Source: Scatosoma sp048465415 (lineage in GTDB: Bacteria > Bacillota > Clostridia > Christensenellales > Borkfalkiaceae). From it: a DNA stretch of 64,000 nt. Below, one piece after another: positions 54,558 through 63,768 of this stretch. Each line of letters begins with the position of its first letter. The first letter of the stretch is position 1. Location of the stretch: assembly GCA_048465415.1 (NCBI GenBank), contig DBFWLO010000008.1, positions 62,001 through 126,000 of the forward strand. Direction: 5' to 3'. The notes beneath the pieces are model-generated. The model saw only the letters and a program-made list of their open reading frames with translations. It made no database searches and was not told the origin of the DNA. The translations under genes were made by a program, and so were the position numbers.

Positions 54558-57197
54558 ATGGCAAAAAAGTATTGCTACCTTTTTACAGAGGGTAATGCAA
54601 AGATGCGCGAGCTTCTCGGCGGCAAGGGCGCGAACCTTGCGGAGATGACGGGGCTTGGACTTCCCGTCCCTCAGGGTTTCACCATTTCCACGGAAGCGTG
54701 CACGCAGTACTATGACGACGGCAGACAGATCAATCCCGATATCCAGGCGGAAATTCTCGCCTATATCGAAAAGATGGAAAAGATCACGGGCAAGAAGTTC
54801 GGCGATCTCGAAAATCCTCTTCTCGTTTCCGTCCGTTCGGGCGCGAGAGCGTCCATGCCCGGTATGATGGACACGATTTTAAACCTCGGCCTCAACGAGA
54901 CAGTCGTGGAAGTCATCGCGAAAAAATCCGGCAATCCCCGTTGGGCGTGGGATTGTTACAGAAGATTCATTCAGATGTATTCCGACGTCGTTATGGAAGT
55001 CGGCAAGAAATATTTCGAGCAGCTCATCGACGAAATGAAAGAGAAGAAGGGCGTCACGCAGGACGTCGAGCTTACGGCCGACGATCTCAAAGAACTCGCT
55101 TCTCAGTTCAAAGCCGAGTACAAGGCGAAGATCGGCGAGAGCTTCCCCGACGATCCCAAAGAACAGCTTTTCGGCGCGATCAAAGCGGTGTTCCGTTCCT
55201 GGGACAACCCCCGCGCCAACTATTACAGAATGCAGAACGACATTCCTTACAGCTGGGGCACGGCCGTAAACGTCCAGATGATGGCGTTCGGCAACATGGG
55301 CGACACCTCCGGCACGGGCGTTGCGTTCACGCGCGATCCCGCTACGGGCGAAAAGAAGCTGATGGGCGAATTCCTGATGAACGCACAGGGCGAAGACGTC
55401 GTGGCCGGCGTGCGCACCCCGATGCCCATAGCCAAGATGGCCGAAGTGATGCCCGAAGTGTTCGAACAGTTCAAAAAGATCTGCAATACGCTGGAACAGC
55501 ATTACCGCGATATGCAGGATATGGAATTCACGATCGAGGACAAGAAGCTTTATATGCTTCAAACCCGTAACGGCAAGCGTACGGCGCAGGCCGCTATCAA
55601 GATCGCCTGCGACCTCATCGACGAAGGCATGATCACGGAAGAGGAAGCGCTGATGCAGATCGATCCGAAAACGCTCGACGCGCTTCTGCACCCGCAGTTC
55701 GACGCGAAGGCTTTAAAAGCCGCGACTCCGATCGGTTCCGCGCTTCCCGCGTCTCCCGGCGCCGCCTGCGGCGAGATCGTCTTCACGGCGGAAGACGCCG
55801 TAGAACAGGGCAAAAAGGGCAAAAAAGTCGTGCTCGTCAGACTCGAAACCTCTCCCGAAGACATCGAGGGCATGCACTATGCCCAGGGTATCCTCACCGT
55901 CCGCGGCGGTATGACTTCCCACGCGGCCGTCGTGGCCCGCGGTATGGGCACCTGCTGCGTTTCCGGCTGCGGCGACATCAAGATGGACGAGGCGAATAAG
56001 CAGTTCACCCTGAAAGGCAAAGTGTATAAAGAAGGCGATATCATTTCCCTCGACGGTTCCACGGGAAACATCTACGGCGAAGCGATTCCCACCGTGGCGG
56101 CGGACACGTCCAGCGGCTACTTCGGAAGAATCATGCAGCTTGCGGATAAATATAAGAGACTCGGCGTGCGTACCAACGCGGATACGCCTAAGGACGCGAA
56201 GCAGGCGGCGGCGTTCGGCGCGCAGGGCATCGGCCTTTGCCGCACCGAGCACATGTTCTTCGAGCCGGAAAGAATCGGCGCGTTCCGCGAAATGATCTGC
56301 TCGGATACGGTGGAAGAGAGAGAAGCGGCGCTCGCGAAGATCGAGCCCATGCAGCAGGCGGACTTCGAAGGTCTCTTTGAAGCGCTCGGCGGCTATCCCG
56401 TGACCATTCGTTTCCTCGATCCTCCCCTTCACGAGTTCGTTCCCACGGACGAAGCGGATATCGCGGCGCTCGCGAAGACGCAGGGCAAGACGGTCGCCCA
56501 GATCAAACAGCTCATCGCCGATCTGCACGAATTCAACCCGATGATGGGGCACAGAGGCTGCCGTTTGACGGTCACCTATCCCGAAATCGCGGTGATGCAG
56601 ACGAAAGCCGTCATCAAGGCCGCGATCAGCGTCAAGAAAAAGCACCCCGATTGGAACATCGTTCCCGAAATTATGATCCCTCTGACGGGCGAAGTCAAAG
56701 AAATGAAATTCGTCAAGGACATAGTCGTCAAGACGGCCGACGAGGTCATCAAGACGGCCAACGTCGACCTTAAATACGAAGTCGGCACGATGATCGAGAT
56801 CCCCAGAGCGGCGCTCACGGCTGACGAGATCGCCAAGGAAGCGGAATTCTTCTGCTTCGGCACCAACGATCTGACGCAGATGACCTTCGGCTTCTCGCGC
56901 GACGACGCCGGCAAGTTCCTGCCCGCGTACTATCAGAACAAGATCTACGAATCCGATCCGTTCGCTCGTCTCGACACGATCGGCGTCGGCAAACTGATGG
57001 AGATGGCGGTGGAGCTTGGCCGTAAGACTCGTCCCGGCATGTCCTGCGGCATCTGCGGCGAACACGGCGGCGATCCTTCCTCCGTGGAATTCTGCCACAA
57101 GATCGGCCTCACCTACGTTTCCTGCTCGCCTTACCGCGTTCCCATCGCCCGCCTCGCCGCTGCGCAGGCCGCGATCAAGGAAAAGAAAAGCAAATAA
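54558..57197 (+). CDS. ppdK: Pyruvate, phosphate dikinase
   Basis: 879 residues, full length. The nucleotide-binding domain starts LLGGKGANLAEMTGLGLPVPQGFTIS in two parts; the phosphohistidine is in GGMTSHAAVVARGMG; the C-terminal PEP domain ends with CGICGEHGGDPSSVEF, containing the catalytic Cys. It interconverts pyruvate, ATP and phosphate with PEP, AMP and pyrophosphate, and in many anaerobes serves glycolysis. Single-gene unit with promoter and terminator. The very regular codon use suggests high expression. Confidence 0.98.
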   Translation: MAKKYCYLFTEGNAKMRELLGGKGANLAEMTGLGLPVPQGFTISTEACTQYYDDGRQINPDIQAEILAYIEKMEKITGKKFGDLENPLLVSVRSGARASMPGMMDTILNLGLNETVVEVIAKKSGNPRWAWDCYRRFIQMYSDVVMEVGKKYFEQLIDEMKEKKGVTQDVELTADDLKELASQFKAEYKAKIGESFPDDPKEQLFGAIKAVFRSWDNPRANYYRMQNDIPYSWGTAVNVQMMAFGNMGDTSGTGVAFTRDPATGEKKLMGEFLMNAQGEDVVAGVRTPMPIAKMAEVMPEVFEQFKKICNTLEQHYRDMQDMEFTIEDKKLYMLQTRNGKRTAQAAIKIACDLIDEGMITEEEALMQIDPKTLDALLHPQFDAKALKAATPIGSALPASPGAACGEIVFTAEDAVEQGKKGKKVVLVRLETSPEDIEGMHYAQGILTVRGGMTSHAAVVARGMGTCCVSGCGDIKMDEANKQFTLKGKVYKEGDIISLDGSTGNIYGEAIPTVAADTSSGYFGRIMQLADKYKRLGVRTNADTPKDAKQAAAFGAQGIGLCRTEHMFFEPERIGAFREMICSDTVEEREAALAKIEPMQQADFEGLFEALGGYPVTIRFLDPPLHEFVPTDEADIAALAKTQGKTVAQIKQLIADLHEFNPMMGHRGCRLTVTYPEIAVMQTKAVIKAAISVKKKHPDWNIVPEIMIPLTGEVKEMKFVKDIVVKTADEVIKTANVDLKYEVGTMIEIPRAALTADEIAKEAEFFCFGTNDLTQMTFGFSRDDAGKFLPAYYQNKIYESDPFARLDTIGVGKLMEMAVELGRKTRPGMSCGICGEHGGDPSSVEFCHKIGLTYVSCSPYRVPIARLAAAQAAIKEKKSK

Positions 57198-57217
57198 TCC
57201 CGTACGTTAAAACGAAT

Positions 57218-57248
57218 AAAAGCGCGTTGAGCAATCGACGCGCTTTTT
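57218..57248 (+). terminator. Terminator after ppdK
   Basis: AAAGCGCGTTGA-GCAA-TCGACGCGCTTT hairpin followed by a T run. Confidence 0.88.
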
Positions 57249-57337
57249 CTTTGCCCCTCTTGTTCTATCCGTTTTTGTGCGGTTTTCCACTCGAAAATGA
57301 TATCCGATCAAATATAATCAAATATTTCAAAATAAAT

Positions 57338-57415
57338 TTCAATAAAATTGGTAAAACATACTTGACAATTCAATAAAATTAGATTATAATAGAGACGATG
57401 ATTCAATAAAATTGG
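57338..57415 (+). repeat. Three direct repeats spanning a promoter
   Basis: TTCAATAAAATTGG (57338-57351), TTCAATAAAATTAG (57369-57382) and TTCAATAAAATTGG (57402-57415), 31 and 33 bases apart. A weaker copy may lie at about 57325. The middle copy fills the spacer of the promoter at 57362-57390. Confidence 0.85.
57362..57390 (+). promoter_or_regulatory. Sigma-A promoter with repeat in its spacer
   Basis: TTGACA (57362-57367), 17 bases, TATAAT (57385-57390): full consensus. A protein bound to the repeats would cover the promoter, so repression is the likely mode. Confidence 0.85.
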
Positions 57416-57452
57416 AATTCAAATGAAAACCAATAAAAGAGGAGGATGAAAA

Positions 57453-58403
57453 ATGAGGGGGAAAAGTCTGGAATACGTCGTGAGCGTGTGGAAAGGGGAA
57501 GTGCCGCAGGGGAGGGCGGAATGGTTAGAGACGCTGGGATTTTTGGCCTGTCATCGGACGGCGGGGCTTTTTTACAGCCGCGCCAAAAAACTGCGGTTGG
57601 CTATTCCGGCGAAAGTGGAACGGGTGCTGACGGAGCTTTGGGCGGCGCAGGTTCGCCGCGGCGATTTTTTGCGCAAATGGATCGAGGACGTTTCCGAGGA
57701 GCTGATGGCGGAGAATGTGGAACACGTATTTTCGGGAGAAAGCGTTTTGTCCAACGTCATGGGCAGGCGCGGGGGCGCTTTTTACGCGCCGGGGGAACGC
57801 GTCGCGGAAGACGTGGAGATCTTCGTGCGGCGGGAGGATAGGAGCGCGGCCGCGCAGATACTCCGGGAAATGAGGTTTATGGAAAGAGAAGAGGGGGAAA
57901 GCAGCGCGTCTTTTCTTCGACGGACAAACAATGCGGAAGTACCGTTCATAAAGATCGAACTCCGTTCCTCGCTCGTCGGCGCGGCGGAGGGCGGCGGGGA
58001 GCTGGCGGGCGAATTTCTGGAAAGCAGGTGGAAATACCGCGGCCGGTTTTCTCTCTATGCGGCGCGGGAAGAGTTGTTTATGATCCGTCTCCTTTTGGAT
58101 GCGGCCGGGGAAAGAGAGGAGGGGACTTTCGAAATTTGTAGATTGGCGGATATTTATTATTTTTGGCACAGCGGCTTGTTTGATGAGGAGGAGGTTAAAC
58201 AGCTCGCTTTCGCCTATGAAATCGAGCGGCAGGTAGGCAGAGCGCTTCGTCGGACGGCGCGTTTCTTTGCCGACGGGGAGATGCTCGCCGCGTCGGAAGA
58301 ATACGGCGTCGGCGGCTGGGAGCCGGTCGGGTTCGGAGACCAATCGCATTTTCTTTTGGGGACGGGGCTTTGCGGAGAACAAGACGCCGCCGGAAGCGCT
58401 TGA
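57453..58403 (+). CDS. Nucleotidyltransferase-like protein (NTP_transf_5-like), divergent
   Basis: 316 residues; GAGGAGG as SD. The helical N-terminus and the sequence EHVFSGESVLSNVMGRRGG with VAEDVEIFVRREDRSAAAQILREMRF recall the family in which LKG...R..DxDLLV carries the catalytic aspartates. Here the Asp pair reads EDVE, so activity is doubtful. The C-terminal half is helical with RLADIYYFWHSG. The middle is rich in Gly/Glu. Related proteins occur near polysaccharide and toxin-antitoxin loci, but nothing here fixes the role. It is under an unusual triple-repeat promoter. Confidence 0.6.
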   Translation: MRGKSLEYVVSVWKGEVPQGRAEWLETLGFLACHRTAGLFYSRAKKLRLAIPAKVERVLTELWAAQVRRGDFLRKWIEDVSEELMAENVEHVFSGESVLSNVMGRRGGAFYAPGERVAEDVEIFVRREDRSAAAQILREMRFMEREEGESSASFLRRTNNAEVPFIKIELRSSLVGAAEGGGELAGEFLESRWKYRGRFSLYAAREELFMIRLLLDAAGEREEGTFEICRLADIYYFWHSGLFDEEEVKQLAFAYEIERQVGRALRRTARFFADGEMLAASEEYGVGGWEPVGFGDQSHFLLGTGLCGEQDAAGSA

Positions 58404-58428
58404 CAGAGGGGAAAAATAGAAGTATAAT
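58400..58428 (+). promoter_or_regulatory. Sigma-A promoter overlapping the previous stop codon
   Basis: TTGACA (58400-58405), 17 bases, TATAAT (58423-58428). The TGA of the previous gene lies inside the -35 box, so the aminotransferase is independently transcribed. Confidence 0.85.
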
Positions 58429-58464
58429 TGAAAAAAGGAAAATTAAGAAACGGAGAAGGGACAG

Positions 58465-59655
58465 ATGATCAACGAGAAAATGTGCGAGTTGGGCAGTAAG
58501 CGTTCGGCGATACGCGAAATTTTCGAGTACGCCAAAAAACGGGGCGCGGAGATCGGCGAAGAAAACGTCTTTGATTTTTCCATCGGCAATCCCAGCGTCC
58601 CCGCGCCCGACTGCGTCAACGAGGCGATCGTCCGGCTCGTCCGCGAAACGCCTTCCGTAGAGCTGCACGGCTATACCTCCGCGCAGGGGGACAAAGGGTG
58701 CCGTGACAAGATCGCCGCGAATCTCAACGCGCGTTTTGCGGCGGGGCTGACGGGAGACGACCTCTATATGACCTGCGGGGCGGCGGCCTGTCTCACGATC
58801 GCGATTCACGCGCTGGCTTGTCCCGGCGACGAGTTTATCGCCTTTGCGCCCTATTTTGCCGAATATAAAGTGTTTGTGGAGGGCGCGGGCGCGAAATTCA
58901 CTGCGCTGCCTTGCGAGGAAAAGACTTTTCAGCCCGATCTCGCCGCGCTCGAACGGGCGATGAATCCCGCCGTGAAAGCGATCATCGTCAATTCGCCCAA
59001 CAATCCCTCCGGCGTGGTCTACGGCGAAGAGACGGTGAAAAAACTGACGGCGCTTTTGGAGAAAAAATCCGCCGAGTACGGCCGGCCCGTCTATCTCCTT
59101 TCCGACGAGCCCTACCGCGAACTCGTTTACGACGAAAAGACCGTCGTACCCTATCTCGTCAATTATTATGCCGACACGCTGGTCTGCTACTCCTACTCAA
59201 AATCTCTGTCCCTGCCGGGCGAACGGATCGGCTATGTCGCTGTGAGTCCCCGGGCGTTTGATTCTAAGGCCCTGTATGCGGCCGTATGCGGCGCGGGACG
59301 CGCGCTCGGGTTCGTATGCGCCCCCGCCCTCTTTCAGCGCGTAGCGGCCGAATGTGACGGCAAAACGGCCGATCTGAGCGTCTATAAACGCAACCGGGAT
59401 ATTTTATATCGGGGACTCACGGACTGCGGGTTTGAGTGTGTGTATCCCGACGGCGCGTTTTATCTTTTTGTGCGTTCTCCGGAACCGGACGCGAACGCGT
59501 TTTGCGCCCGCGCGAAGGAGTATGAGTTATTGCTGGTGGCGGGGGACGATTTCGGCTGCCCGGGGTACGTGCGCATCGCCTACTGCGTCGGGACGGAGCA
59601 GATAGAGCGCGCACTGCCGCTCTTTAAAAAGCTCGCGCAAAGCTACGGGCTGTGA
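58465..59655 (+). CDS. Class I/II PLP-dependent aminotransferase
   Basis: 396 residues. Fold type I features: FSIGNPSVPAPDCVNEAI, GYTSAQGDKGCRDKIA, VNSPNNPSGVVY with the conserved Asn-Pro, SDEPYRELVYD, and the PLP lysine Lys246 in YSYSKSLSLPGERIGY. This resembles the aspartate/aromatic aminotransferase group; the substrate cannot be told from sequence. Own promoter. Confidence 0.93.
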   Translation: MINEKMCELGSKRSAIREIFEYAKKRGAEIGEENVFDFSIGNPSVPAPDCVNEAIVRLVRETPSVELHGYTSAQGDKGCRDKIAANLNARFAAGLTGDDLYMTCGAAACLTIAIHALACPGDEFIAFAPYFAEYKVFVEGAGAKFTALPCEEKTFQPDLAALERAMNPAVKAIIVNSPNNPSGVVYGEETVKKLTALLEKKSAEYGRPVYLLSDEPYRELVYDEKTVVPYLVNYYADTLVCYSYSKSLSLPGERIGYVAVSPRAFDSKALYAAVCGAGRALGFVCAPALFQRVAAECDGKTADLSVYKRNRDILYRGLTDCGFECVYPDGAFYLFVRSPEPDANAFCARAKEYELLLVAGDDFGCPGYVRIAYCVGTEQIERALPLFKKLAQSYGL

Positions 59656-59704
59656 AGAAAGAGAGAAAATAGCACGGAAGAAAAAAAATATTTTTAAAAA
59701 TTTA

Positions 59705-59733
59705 TTGACAAAAAATGAGAGAGAGAGTATACT
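59705..59733 (+). promoter_or_regulatory. Sigma-A promoter with a GA repeat in the spacer
   Basis: TTGACA (59705-59710), 17 bases, TATACT (59728-59733). The spacer contains GAGAGAGAGAG, so a change by one repeat would alter its length and strength. Confidence 0.8.
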
Positions 59734-59765
59734 AAAAGATAAAGAATCTAACAAGGAGTAGCGTA

Positions 59766-60894
59766 ATGAAAAAATTCAAACTGACTTTGACAGCCATGCT
59801 TGCGTTTATAATAGGCCTGTTTTGTTTGGCTTCCTGCGGGGGGGGGGAATAACTATAAAAAGTATGCAGGTACATATAAATTTCAATCGTTAAAAATGAA
59901 AGTCGGGGAAGAAACGATAGAGGTAAAAGTCGGGGACAACTATGGAGGAAAATCTCTTACCGAAGATTACGCGATCCTCGAACTCAATGCGGACGGCAGC
60001 GCGACTATGGTGCTCGTCGATAATAGCGATAAGGGAAAGGGAACGTGGAAGCCCGCGAAAGAGAAGAATACGATCGTCGTTACGATCGCAGGCGATCCTA
60101 TGACGATGAGCTGTGACGGAAAGACGGTGGAGATAGAGATGGAAGGAATCACACTGATGCTTGTTTCCAACGAGAAAGCGGACGATTCTACCGGCAGCGA
60201 TTCGGAAAGCAAAGAAGAATCCGAAGAGAAAAATATGTATACGGGAAGATACAAATTTCAATTGCTGAGAACAGAATCGGAGGGAAAGCCGATAGAGGTG
60301 AAAGTCGGGGAAAGCTATGGAGGAATTACTTTTAAAGAAGATTTTATAATCCTCGAACTCAAAGAGGACGACAGCGCGACTTTTACGGTAAGCGGTAATT
60401 CAACGACAGGGACTTGGACGCCTCCGGAAAAGAACACAATCGTCGTTACGATTGAAGGCGATTCGATGACGATGAAGTGTGACGGAAAGACGGTGGAAAT
60501 AGAGTCGGAAGGAGTTGTAATCGTGCTCGTTTCCAGCGGCAGTGATCCGGAAGAGAACGATCCGAATGAGAACGATCCGGACGCGTATGCAGGCACGTAT
60601 AGATTCCAATCGATGATTGTAGAATCCGAAAGTGCGTCGACGGAATTGAAAATCGGGGACGTCTCCGAAGGAATTACGCTCTCCGAGAAGTATGTGAAGC
60701 TTCAACTCAACGAAGACGGCAGCGCTGTTCTCTCCGTACAGGATATCTTCGATTTGAATGGGACCTGGGCGGAAGCTGATGAGAAGGATACAATCGTTCT
60801 CACGCTCGCGGGAGAAGAACAGACGATCAGCTGCGATAAAACGAATCTGAAAATGAAATTTGACGAAGGGCTTTGGTTCGTTTTGAAAAAGTAA
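59766..60894 (+). pseudogene. Three-repeat lipoprotein, frame broken at a run of ten G (possible phase-variable gene)
   Basis: ATG 59766 has AAGGAG 7 bases upstream and codes MKKFKLTLTAMLAFIIGLF and CLASC, a lipoprotein signal with Cys at the lipobox. Right after it, ten G (59838-59847) shift the frame and a TAA follows at 59850. With nine G the frame would continue as NNYKKYAGTYKFQS into the long open frame that runs to 60894. That part holds three related units of about 110-120 residues, each with a YAGTYKFQ-like start, an (A/I)ILEL(N/K) strand and a NTIVVTI(A/E)GDxMTM strand, joined by acidic Ser/Asp/Glu/Asn linkers; a lipocalin-like beta structure is likely. As written the gene is off. 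Slippage or sequencing error could both explain it. Confidence 0.8.
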
Positions 60895-61019
60895 ATGAAA
60901 AAGAAAAGGGCGGTGCAAGTTTCCTTGTTCTTTTTAGTGCCGGCGTAGCCGCGATATGCGGGATTTTTAAAGCGAGCCGAAAAATTATAAAAAATTTGTA
61001 AAAAAGACCGTAAAAAGGA

Positions 61020-61048
61020 TTGACAAGCCCCTCAAAGTGTGATAAACT
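61020..61048 (+). promoter_or_regulatory. Sigma-A promoter of rpmG-secE-nusG
   Basis: TTGACA (61020-61025), 17 bases, TAAACT (61043-61048). Confidence 0.75.
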
Positions 61049-61098
61049 TTGTTTACGCACCTAAGAGGGGTGTAATTTTTTTGTATGGAGTTTTCGAT

Positions 61099-61263
61099 AT
61101 GGCAACAAAAACGGCAAGAGCCAAAATTACATTCGAATGCACGGAATGCAAGCATAGAAATTATGACAGCATTAAAAACAAGAAGAACGATCCCGACAGA
61201 CTTATTTTGAAAAAGTACTGTCCGTTCTGCAAGAAACACACCGAGCATAAAGAATCCAAATAA
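61099..61263 (+). CDS. rpmG: 50S ribosomal protein L33
   Basis: 54 residues from ATG 61099, just after the promoter. Cys pairs CTEC and CPFC mark the zinc-binding C+ form of L33. First gene of the rpmG-secE-nusG block. Confidence 0.95.
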   Translation: MATKTARAKITFECTECKHRNYDSIKNKKNDPDRLILKKYCPFCKKHTEHKESK

Positions 61264-61328
61264 TCCCGCCGATCGCGCGCCCTAACCTGAAAGGGGCAGA
61301 CAGCGCGCAGGAAGCACAGAGGTAAACA

Positions 61329-61550
61329 ATGGCAAACGCAACAAAAACAAAAAACAAAAAACCGAATTGGTTTCGCCGTGTGGGCGCGAAGTTCAAGGAG
61401 ACCTTTTCCGAACTGAAAAGAGTCACCTGGCCTTCTTTCCCCACCGCTTTGAAAACGACGGGCGTGGTCCTTGTCATCGTCTTTGTATTTTTGGCTGTCG
61501 TTACGGGGGTAGACGCCCTTTTAGGGCTTCTTTTGAAGCTGATTCCGTAA
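61329..61550 (+). CDS. secE: Preprotein translocase subunit SecE
   Basis: 73 residues: a basic amphipathic stretch with FKETFSELKRVTWPSFPTAL, the SecE hallmark, then one membrane segment (TTGVVLVIVFVFLAVVTGV). It clamps SecY in the SecYEG channel. The SD is AGAGGTAAAC. Confidence 0.97.
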   Translation: MANATKTKNKKPNWFRRVGAKFKETFSELKRVTWPSFPTALKTTGVVLVIVFVFLAVVTGVDALLGLLLKLIP

Positions 61551-61563
61551 ACGGGAGGGGATT

Positions 61564-62127
61564 ATGGCAGAGACTGAACAGCCTAAATGGTATATCCTGC
61601 ACACCTACTCCGGTTACGAAGCGATGGTGAAGGACAGCCTGGAAAAGCTGATTGAAAACAACAATCTGGGCGATTATATCGTCGATTTAAAAATTCCTAT
61701 GGAACAGGTCATCGAGGAGAAGAACGGCAAGCGCAAGGTCGTGGAAAGAAAACTTCTTCCCTGCTACGTCTTCATCAAGATGATCTATACCAACCAGATA
61801 TGGTATTACGTCACCAGTACGCGCGGCGTAACGGGTTTCTGCGGTCCGCAGGGGCGTCCTATCCCCATGAAGGAGGAGGAAATCCGCAAAATGCGTCTCG
61901 AAGAGTTCGTTTCGGACGCCGATTTCGAGGTGGGCGACACCGTTTCCATCGAGGACGGGCCTTTGAAGGGCTTTTTCGGTACGGTCAAAGAGCTCAACAA
62001 TACCGCGCAGAAAGCGAAAATCTCCACGAGTATGTTCGGCCGCAACACCGACGTCGAAGTGGAATATATCCAGATTAAAAAAGTGGACGCGCCCCTTCCC
62101 GAATCCGGTTCGGATTCCGAGGAATAA
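61564..62127 (+). CDS. nusG: Transcription termination/antitermination protein NusG
   Basis: 187 residues. The NGN domain has WYILHTYSGYEAMVKDSLEK and a central PCYVFIKM stretch; the C-terminal KOW domain has GDTVSIEDGPLKGFFGTV. It binds RNA polymerase and links it to the ribosome. Downstream of secE by 13 bases. Confidence 0.97.
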   Translation: MAETEQPKWYILHTYSGYEAMVKDSLEKLIENNNLGDYIVDLKIPMEQVIEEKNGKRKVVERKLLPCYVFIKMIYTNQIWYYVTSTRGVTGFCGPQGRPIPMKEEEIRKMRLEEFVSDADFEVGDTVSIEDGPLKGFFGTVKELNNTAQKAKISTSMFGRNTDVEVEYIQIKKVDAPLPESGSDSEE

Positions 62128-62156
62128 GGAAGCGGGCGAAACAGGCGGGCGAAAAA

Positions 62157-62188
62157 GTTCCTGTCCTTCGGGAGAAGAACGCTTTTTT
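62157..62188 (+). terminator. Possible terminator between nusG and rplK
   Basis: GTTC...TCC-TTCG-GGA...GAAC hairpin, GC and six T. It lies 30 bases after nusG. Further on, 62278-62332 contains GTGGGAG...ATACCACG, which may be the L1/L11 translational-control site before rplK; the latter is weakly supported. Confidence 0.55.
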
Positions 62189-62340
62189 GCGCGCCGGTTC
62201 CGATAAATCCGGCCAGAGCTCTTTCCTCGTTTATGCAAGGACAAGCGCCCAAAGCGGCCGATATGAGTTTGTTAATAAGTGGGAGAGGTATCAAATTTTT
62301 TCAGGGTACCTTGTCAATACCACGATAGGAGGATTTAGTT

Positions 62341-62766
62341 ATGGCAAAAAAGATTACTGCGGTCGTAAAATTACAGCTTCCCGCAGGTAAAGCAACCCCG
62401 GCTCCCCCCGTAGGCTCCACGCTCGGTCCCTTCGGTATCAACCTGCCGGGATTCACGAAAGAATTCAACGCGAAAACCGCCGACAAAGCGGGACTCATCA
62501 TTCCCGTCGTCGTGACGATCTATCAGGATCGTTCCTTCACGTTCATCTTGAAAACGCCCCCCGCGCCCGTTCTGATCAAGAAGGCGCTCGGACTTGAAAC
62601 CGCCAGCGCGAAGCCCAATTCCGTCAAGGTGGGCAAGCTCACGAAGGCGCAGGTCGAGGAGATCGCCAAGACGAAGCTTCCCGATCTCAACTGCACCAGT
62701 CTCGAAAGCGCGATGAGCATGGTTGCGGGCACCGCTCGCAGCATGGGCGTCACGGTCGAGGACTAA
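62341..62766 (+). CDS. rplK: 50S ribosomal protein L11
   Basis: 141 residues, normal length. KLQLPAGKATPAPPVGSTLG and FVTYKTPP-like FILKTPPAPVLIKKA, with GTARSMGVTVED at the end. Binds the GTPase-associated 23S rRNA centre. AGGAGG upstream. Confidence 0.98.
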   Translation: MAKKITAVVKLQLPAGKATPAPPVGSTLGPFGINLPGFTKEFNAKTADKAGLIIPVVVTIYQDRSFTFILKTPPAPVLIKKALGLETASAKPNSVKVGKLTKAQVEEIAKTKLPDLNCTSLESAMSMVAGTARSMGVTVED

Positions 62767-62824
62767 TTTCAAGGAGAATGTGGCAGAGAGAAATCTCGTC
62801 ATCGACCACAAGGAGGATTAAAAA

Positions 62825-63508
62825 ATGAAACACGGAAAAAAATATGCTGAAAGCGTAAAGGCTTTCGATCTGACGAAGCAATACGAAGCGGGCGAAGCGG
62901 TCGCCGTGATGCTGGAAACGGCGAAAGCCAAATTCGACGAGACGGTGGAACTCCACGTCCGTCTCGGCGTCGATCCCCGCCAGGCGGATCAGCAGGTCCG
63001 CGGCGTGCTCGTCCTTCCCAACGGTACGGGTAAGACCAAGCGCGTGCTCGTCATCGCCAAAGGCGCGAAGGCGGACGCCGCTCTCGCGGCCGGCGCCGAG
63101 TATGTGGGCGCGGAAGAACTCATCGCCAAGATCCAGGGCGGCTGGTTCGATTTCGACGTCATGATCACCACCCCCGATATGATGGGTATGGTCGGACGTA
63201 TCGGCAGAGTGCTCGGCCCCAAGGGCCTGATGCCCAATCCCAAGTCGGGCACCGTCACGATGGACGTCGAGAAGGCGATCAAGGAAGTGAAGGCCGGTAA
63301 AGTCGAATACAGACTCGACAAGACGGCGATCATTCACTGCCCCATCGGAAAAAAGAGCTTCGGCAAAGAAAAGCTCGTCGAGAACTACACCGCGCTGATG
63401 GACGCGATCGTCAAGGCGAAACCCGCTACGGCGAAAGGTCAATATATCAAGAGCGTAACGCTCGCTTCCACGATGGGCCCCGGCGTCAAAGTCGTAGTCA
63501 GAGGTTGA
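62825..63508 (+). CDS. rplA: 50S ribosomal protein L1
   Basis: 227 residues: HGKKYAESVKAFDLTK, DETVELHVRLGVDPRQADQ, GRVLGPKGLMPNPKSGTVT, and KAKPATAKGQYIKSV. It binds 23S rRNA at the L1 stalk and can repress its own operon. Confidence 0.98.
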   Translation: MKHGKKYAESVKAFDLTKQYEAGEAVAVMLETAKAKFDETVELHVRLGVDPRQADQQVRGVLVLPNGTGKTKRVLVIAKGAKADAALAAGAEYVGAEELIAKIQGGWFDFDVMITTPDMMGMVGRIGRVLGPKGLMPNPKSGTVTMDVEKAIKEVKAGKVEYRLDKTAIIHCPIGKKSFGKEKLVENYTALMDAIVKAKPATAKGQYIKSVTLASTMGPGVKVVVRG

Positions 63509-63555
63509 TTTTCGTAAAAACGGAAAATATTTTTGCCGGAGGCGGTGAAAAACGA

Positions 63556-63584
63556 TTGACTGCCTTCGGCGAAGATGTTATAAT
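63556..63584 (+). promoter_or_regulatory. Sigma-A promoter of the rplJ operon
   Basis: TTGACT (63556-63561), 17 bases, TATAAT (63579-63584). Confidence 0.85.
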
Positions 63585-63603
63585 GGACAAGTAAAAAAAA
63601 TCG

Positions 63604-63735
63604 AAAGCCGCAGAAGGCGAGTACCGTAAAGGTTCGATGGGAAACCGCTCGCTCAGGCAATAGAGATAGATAGCGCCTCTGAAACGTCAGAGCGTCAACT
63701 GTCCCTGTGCCGCGCGGCATAGGGCATTTTTTAAT
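63604..63735 (+). ncRNA. Ribosomal protein L10 leader with attenuator
   Basis: The region contains GGCGAGTACCGTAAAGG, GGAAACCGCTCGCTCAGGCA and CGCCTCTGAAACGTCAGAGCGTCAACTG-like elements typical of the Firmicutes L10 leader. It ends in a terminator-like hairpin TCCCTGTGCC-GCGC-GGCATAGGGCA plus six T (about 63701-63732). In the family L10-L12 binding favours termination before rplJ. Confidence 0.85.
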
Positions 63736-63768
63736 GTCGGGCGGAAAATCCGCTTAAAGGAGGTATTC

